From positions 558,001 to 622,000 of the forward strand of contig FJUW01000011.1 in assembly GCA_900074885.1 (NCBI GenBank): 64,000 nucleotides of DNA. The letters run 5' to 3'. The translations under genes were made by a program, and so were the position numbers. The notes under the pieces were generated by a model. That model had not been told where the DNA came from. It worked only from the letters and a program-made list of their open reading frames with translations, and ran no database searches. Source of the DNA: Rhynchosporium graminicola. Its lineage: Eukaryota; Ascomycota; Leotiomycetes; Helotiales; Ploettnerulaceae. Shown here one piece after another: positions 59,012-64,000 of this stretch (position 1 is its first letter; each line of letters opens with the position of its first letter).

Positions 59012-62000
59012 TCAAATGCAGAACATGATGTCTTTAACATTGTCGTGCCATGGATTCAATTTGCGAAGGACACCTGCGCCAGTACAGTTCCGACCACCTC
59101 CCCAAACCATGTTATCTGACGCATAAGATCTCAACTTATCGCCATCGGGAACGGGAAGGAATCTTATTCTCGAGCACAGGCCGCATGTAGTATCGTAGAC
59201 GATCGCACACGAAATCAGCACAGCGAGCTGGCGTACAGATCGAATGTATGTGGACAAGCACGAGAGTCCTGCATGCAGAGATTGTTTGTCCAGGTAAATT
59301 CGTTAGACGCATGGCTCCGGTGTCAGTCATCAGAGGAGGGGTCTACACACAGCTTCTTGGAGTTTCAAACTATTATATCCACTTTCGTCGTGAAGGACGA
59401 CGTAATGTCCTCCTGATTTGGCTGTCCCGAAGGGGCTATCGTGGCTCTGGGGGTAGAAGTTGAAATGCGTATGACAGACTACAGTCTCATTAATGAATAT
59501 ACCAGGAGGACCGTTCTTGCCGTCTTTTCCATTCACGGGATTCAACCTGGCATGGTGACGTTTGCCGACGACGAGGAAAGTCAGCTTTGAGTTGCATGAT
59601 TTATTAGTGTCTGGACATTCAGACATCCGCTTGATAGTTAAGGTGATCTGAGGAATGTCCTTAAGCTTGACCATTCCGAACTGACTCTCGCTGACTCTAT
59701 CTCTGTATAACAGGATGTGTTCTGTTTTTCTCCTGTTAGCGTCTCGTTAAGCTGTGAGACGTTCGCGCATCATTCCTTCGAGATCAATCAGATACTATAT
59801 GATGTATCAGCGCCTATTACTTAGTATGAGTTTTTATGCCTGTTTATCTTCATTCCTTGCTGTTGTAGTCGTGCAGATGCTAAGAAATGAACGCAGTTGA
59901 TATCGCTCGTTGCAACAAGTCCGACCATTGAAGGACATGTCTCGTCAGAGGTTTTACTCGGGTGCGTGACGTCTGCGCCAACGACCATCATGTTCTCAAG
60001 CACTCCGATTTTGCCGACGAGCTTATGGTTCGTTTATCTTCAACTTGACGTTGATCTTCAGCCTGTATTATCATCAGTACATTCCATAACAATCTGGTTG
60101 GATCATGATATCCACGCCAGGTTCGCGAGATAACTTGGATCGAACCTCCTCTCGAATGGGTCAAGCTTTTCGTAAGTGACACAAACATTGACGAAGCCTC
60201 GATCACAATCACCTTACCATTTGATATGAGAATAGGTTGTTGCATCCCGATTGGGGAGCTGGAACATGACGAATCCTGGACGAGCTATTCTGATCCAGGC
60301 TTTATCGAGATTCCTCTTGAAGGTTGCTCTTGGCAATGGATCATTGGGACATGGTAACAGCGCGCCATCAGTTGAAACATGCTCGTCTTTTGTGAGGAGA
60401 TTATAAAAACCATACTTTCTCAGCGCTTGGATCAGGTGCGACTTGATATTCGTACGTAACCAATCAAGGTCACCTTGGTCCACCCGAGCCGCGATTACAA
60501 TGATACAGAGCTATGTCATCCATCGGGTTGGAGACATCGAGGAATTTCGCGACATCGGTCATGTTCCAAGACGCTGGATATCTGGACCGATTTTTGCCTC
60601 CAGCCTCATGGAACATAAGGGCTGGAATCTGGAGAATGCGAGGTCGCGGCTCCACAAATTCGGTTTCGATCATCAAGCCAAATATCTACTTTGCAGTTAG
60701 ATATTTGAACTGAATACTTGTCTTGGTCATACCCTGTAAAGAGTATCGTATCGACTCATACCCAGTAGTGGGCATGCTTTGGATTTGATAAGATCTTTAT
60801 TCTGTTTCGGCGTCCGTGATACCTTTTCGACTATCTCCTGCGTGAACTCATCATCGAATCTCGAACGAACCGAGTGGCCAGGGGCAATGGTAAGTTTTTC
60901 AGCGGGGTACCTGTCCGTCGATATTTATTCAAGCAGTCTGCTTGCTAAACAGTCTGAGCAGCGGGTATGCTAAATATATGATTAGGTGAAGATTATTTGG
61001 TAGGAGAGCTGGGATTTTCACTGGAACATGTGATTGTAGATAGAAACATTGCCGTTGTTGATGGGGAAAGTTACTAATTCAACGCTCTTCGGGGAGTCCC
61101 CAGAAATCACACGTTTCTTTTTCTCAGACTGATCTCTAGTATCACCCTCAAAGAATACTCCGAGACCCTTCAATTCTCTCGATTGACGTCCGGAAACTCG
61201 ATCTTCATTCTCCCACCGAGCTGCCGGCTAAGATTGGAGATTGACTGACGCGTAAAATGGAGAAGTTGCCGAATTGACGTTGAGCAAGAGGTCACCGTGA
61301 CCTGGACGTATAGAAGAGAAGAAGACAGTCTTAATCTGGTAGAGAGGCGTATGATTGACGACTCTCTTTCGACGATCTCGACGGAAGATGTCGCACGAGA
61401 AATCAGAGTCTTGATTCAAGAGATAGAACTTCTTTCCGACTCTGGTGCCCGTGAACGATGACTGATGGATCATCTTCCAGGAGATGATGTTGAGAATATT
61501 GAGATCTTCTCCTGGGAGTTAACTCTTGTCGAGAGCTCCGGCTTTATTGACGTGATTCTTCAGTCGTTGAAAGTCCAGTAGTCATTCGTAGACTATTCTA
61601 CTGTCAACCACTTGCGAAGTTTGTCCTGGGCGTCTCGGTCGGAAGTGCTGAACGGAATACATATCGCCGACCTTTTCATCTCTGGACATGTCCTCAAATG
61701 GCTTCCTGACCGAAACAACATGAGACAGATAATATGATACCCAGATTACTGCATCCGGGACTCGTTGATCGTGCAAAATTTACTCGATCAGCGCTCTGAT
61801 AGTCTCACGCTTGGGAGGTCTGTCTCGATTCTTGGCGGGATCCTCTGTACTTCTTGCCTTGACTGCGTATGGATCATCTTTTCGATCAGTATGAAACTTA
61901 CCGCGAATGGTTCGGTACTCAGCAGATGTCTTCGAGGCATCGAACCAAATTTTGAAGAAGTTTGCCGTTGCACGATCGCCTGAATTGGGACTTGGCTTAT

Positions 62001-62615
62001 TTGACGAGTTGCACTCGCAAGATCCAGATTTGCCTTGGACGACTCCACCTTCTCGATTTCTTCCTTTGGAACTTGACGACTGGTAAGCCTCCTGTATTCG
62101 AGATCTTCACAACTTTCAGCTTCTGTCGTGGTTCATCGTCCAGTACTGCAAGGCAAGGCGGCAACTTAGCTCCGGATTTGGGTTGAACCGTGAGTATAGA
62201 TTTCTTCGAAATGGATACGTTGTTGGTACCGGGCATGTCTTTGGTGATCTATGGCCCCAAAGTCGACCCCAAAGCCTTTGTCGTTTTTTTTGAGCTTTTC
62301 CTCGTAAGCTGCCTTTCGCCTGAGACTGAACTCAATAGGCTTGTCCTTGATGGGGCAGGTCTTCTTCCAGCGTCTAGTGTGTCCACAGGTATCGTACCAG
62401 GCATTATTCCCGCTCCAGCTGGTACAGTCTCTTGCTTCATGCTTGTTTGAGGTACTTTTGAGGCATAAATCACATTCTTGAAATTCGGAAGCGGGCCAGG
62501 GAGTTGGGCATGTTCGCTGTAGGCGAGTGACATTCTTCTGGCGTTTGGAACATCGTTCTATCTTATCAATAGGAAGTCTAAAAGACAAGTACGGCTCGAT
62601 AGAAAGACTAAGCAC
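59012..62615 (-). pseudogene. Argonaute relic (degenerate QDE-2/AGO-like gene)
   Basis: Read on the minus strand, Argonaute parts appear in correct order in shifting frames. They are a cysteine-rich N-terminal part (62600-62250); N/linker GEDLNILNIIS, GTRVGKKFYLL and VFFSSIRPGHGDLLLNVNSA (about 61470-61250); PAZ end RYPAEKLTIAPGHSVRSRF (about 60950-60780); MID PRILQIPALMF with SWNMTDVAKFLD; IARPGFVMFQLPNRDATTY (60300-60240); and PIWI ENMMVVGADVTHPSKTSDET, YRDRVSESQFGMV, LTFLVVGKRHHARL and SGGHYVVLHDE, then SICTPARCADFVCDRLR and the terminal NVKDIMFCI. The catalytic Asp, Asp and His are still visible. Stops and frame changes separate nearly every block (for example in 61480-62050 and 59240-59340), too many for introns alone. 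Flanking genes are intact, so poor sequence quality is unlikely. Confidence 0.82.
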
Positions 62616-63422
62616 AAGGATGATTCAGAGAGACCCAGTTGCCGTACAGCTCTACGAAACTTATAAAAAACTCAACGCCCATTCCTATGGCTTTTATAAG
62701 CTGACCTGATGCATATTTCAGGCGTAAATTTAGACAAGAATGCCTGCATGAATTTGTAAACTTGTAGCATGCAGTCACGAACGCCAAATGCCAAATGCCC
62801 AGCAAAATCGTCTGGCACAAACGTGACACGACGCAATGCATCGGCATATCGTGAGACGTGGATATCTATTTTACGTGGATAAACTTAGAGCTGGTCACTA
62901 GATAAAGCCAATGACGCAATTAAAGCTTGACATTCTCATCGTAGCTATTTGAAAGCCCAGAAAGGGATATGCTAGTGTTTGTCACGTGGTTTGGCATGTG
63001 ATTTGGAGTTTTACTTGAGAATCGCCCTTGTAGAAAAAAGGGCGTCAATGGAACGAGAAAAACTTCAGCAGATCTGATCTAGAGGTCTGATTTGTTTCGT
63101 AGACGTGGAAGCTAACATGAGTCGCTGATCGGACGCGATGTGGCGGGGTAAAACCTTCTAGCTTATGACTATTGACATTGCAAGTAACATCCGGTCACGA
63201 AAGCTGGGTGTTTCTGCGATTCCTCGATTGAAACTCTTCCGACACATCAACAATTTGACATACGAAAATCGTCGGTCCTCAATCCCAACCTCTAGCTAAA
63301 ATGAAAACCCAAGTTCTTGGCAGCGAAAGACTTCCCGGCAAAGGAGAAGAAGAAAAGGAAATTAGATCCATATTCTCCTCTAATTGTCAATTTCCAATAT
63401 CTCAAGCCGTACAGTGACCTGA
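62616..63422. other. Intergenic, no gene recognised
   Basis: 800 bp upstream of the Argonaute relic and downstream of the partial gene at the window edge. No ORF with recognisable similarity, no repeat seen. Confidence 0.45.
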
Positions 63423-64000
63423 TTAGTCCTTTATTTCGACTGCAAGACTTCCCATCGATTTTACAAGGTCCTCGATATTGTCGCTTATTCTCGAAGACTT
63501 CTCGTTGAGTTCAACAGAAAGACGGTTGCCATCTAAAATCATCATTATTAGCACACGATCTAGAGAATTCTGGATTTTCATATACATACTATGGTTGCTT
63601 CTCATCAGCCTGACCATTCTTTCAATCGCAAGCTCTTGATCAAAAGTGAGAGATGGCGAAGACTTGGTGTCTCCCCTATCCTCTTGCATATTGACATCCT
63701 CATTTGCACTTTGGCTTGAGGATATCACAGAAGACGGAGCAGACGATACTGTAGTATTTACTCGCGATGATGCTGCGCTAAAGTTGCTGCCCTCGTCGTC
63801 GGCGTCTCCGCTATCGCTCATGTTCTCATCTTTCTTAGCTCGGTTCGACGATGCAGCGGAAGAATGAGTTGTAGACGCCACAGAACAAGCTCGGAGAGGT
63901 GGTTCAAGCCTTCTCTTCTGGGTGAGAATTCGGCGCCTAAAATTATCAAATGCCTGAAAGCCTGACGAGACCTCGGTGGGGAGACTGGTCGATGGGGTGT
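63423..64000 (-). CDS. Unknown Ser-rich protein, C-terminal part (runs off window)
   Basis: The minus-strand frame is open from the window edge at 64000 to the stop at 63423, about 192 codons. The 5' end lies outside, since the first in-frame start-like codon (63881) is GTG and reading continues upstream through GFQAFDNFRRRILTQKRRLE. The visible part has a Ser/Ala/Asp-rich disordered region (NMSDSGDADDEGSNFSAASS and more), then a helical C-terminus (TFDQELAIERMVRLMRSNHS) that looks coiled-coil forming. Family not recognised. Confidence 0.55.
   Translation of the reverse strand, partial: TPSTSLPTEVSSGFQAFDNFRRRILTQKRRLEPPLRACSVASTTHSSAASSNRAKKDENMSDSGDADDEGSNFSAASSRVNTTVSSAPSSVISSSQSANEDVNMQEDRGDTKSSPSLTFDQELAIERMVRLMRSNHSMYMKIQNSLDRVLIMMILDGNRLSVELNEKSSRISDNIEDLVKSMGSLAVEIKD

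Noticed and set aside
1..64000. rRNA genes and confident tRNA genes
   Set aside because: No 5S, 18S or 28S landmark and no complete cloverleaf was found by eye. CCTTTCGTACTAATAGG at about 54146 recalls an rRNA 3' word, but nothing around it fits.

Overview
The window is nuclear DNA of a filamentous ascomycete (Pezizomycotina; the gene content would fit a leotiomycete such as a helotialean fungus, but I cannot fix the genus). The evidence is short 44-124 nt GT-AG introns with CTAAC/CTGAC-type branch points, fungal families throughout (AzgA purine permease, oxalate decarboxylase, 2EXR-domain and zinc-knuckle proteins, small secreted cysteine-rich proteins), and an AT-rich, stop-riddled transposon block with the C-to-T/G-to-A signature of repeat-induced point mutation (RIP).

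Layout. 1-6.4 kb: RIP-degraded retroelement graveyard without ORFs. It holds a recognisable Gag relic on the minus strand and a complete 1.4 kb non-autonomous LTR element with identical 5-bp target duplications. 6.4-10.4 kb: foldback repeats and one probable small secreted protein. 10.4-12.3 kb: adenylosuccinate synthase. 12.3-22.6 kb: a 10 kb stretch without genes that carries about 29 copies of a 16-bp box (consensus TGCGAYGTGCAACAAA), some inside 74-84 bp tandem repeats. This is the most unusual feature of the window. 22.6-46.7 kb: the conserved, gene-dense core. It contains a Pho85-type CDK, a septin-type GTPase with a C-terminal membrane anchor, a methyltransferase-like protein, the AzgA purine permease, a zinc-knuckle protein, a coiled-coil locus split by a stop/start overlap, a DUF1275 membrane protein, a bicupin oxalate decarboxylase and a SulP anion transporter. 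47.3-47.8 kb: a second secreted cysteine-rich protein. 48.4-62.6 kb: a decaying accessory region with three gene relics (2EXR-domain protein, Gfo/Idh/MocA dehydrogenase, Argonaute), MITE-like inverted repeats and hairpins, surrounding one intact MFS sugar transporter. 63.4-64 kb: the 3' part of an unknown serine-rich protein that runs off the window.

Functionally, adenylosuccinate synthase (IMP to AMP branch) and AzgA (hypoxanthine/adenine/guanine uptake) share purine metabolism, and SulP, oxalate decarboxylase and the MFS carrier point to nutrient and acid handling. Fungal genes here are monocistronic, so closeness does not imply an operon. Exon boundaries were set by hand from splice consensus, reading frame and family similarity recalled from general knowledge. 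No database search was run.
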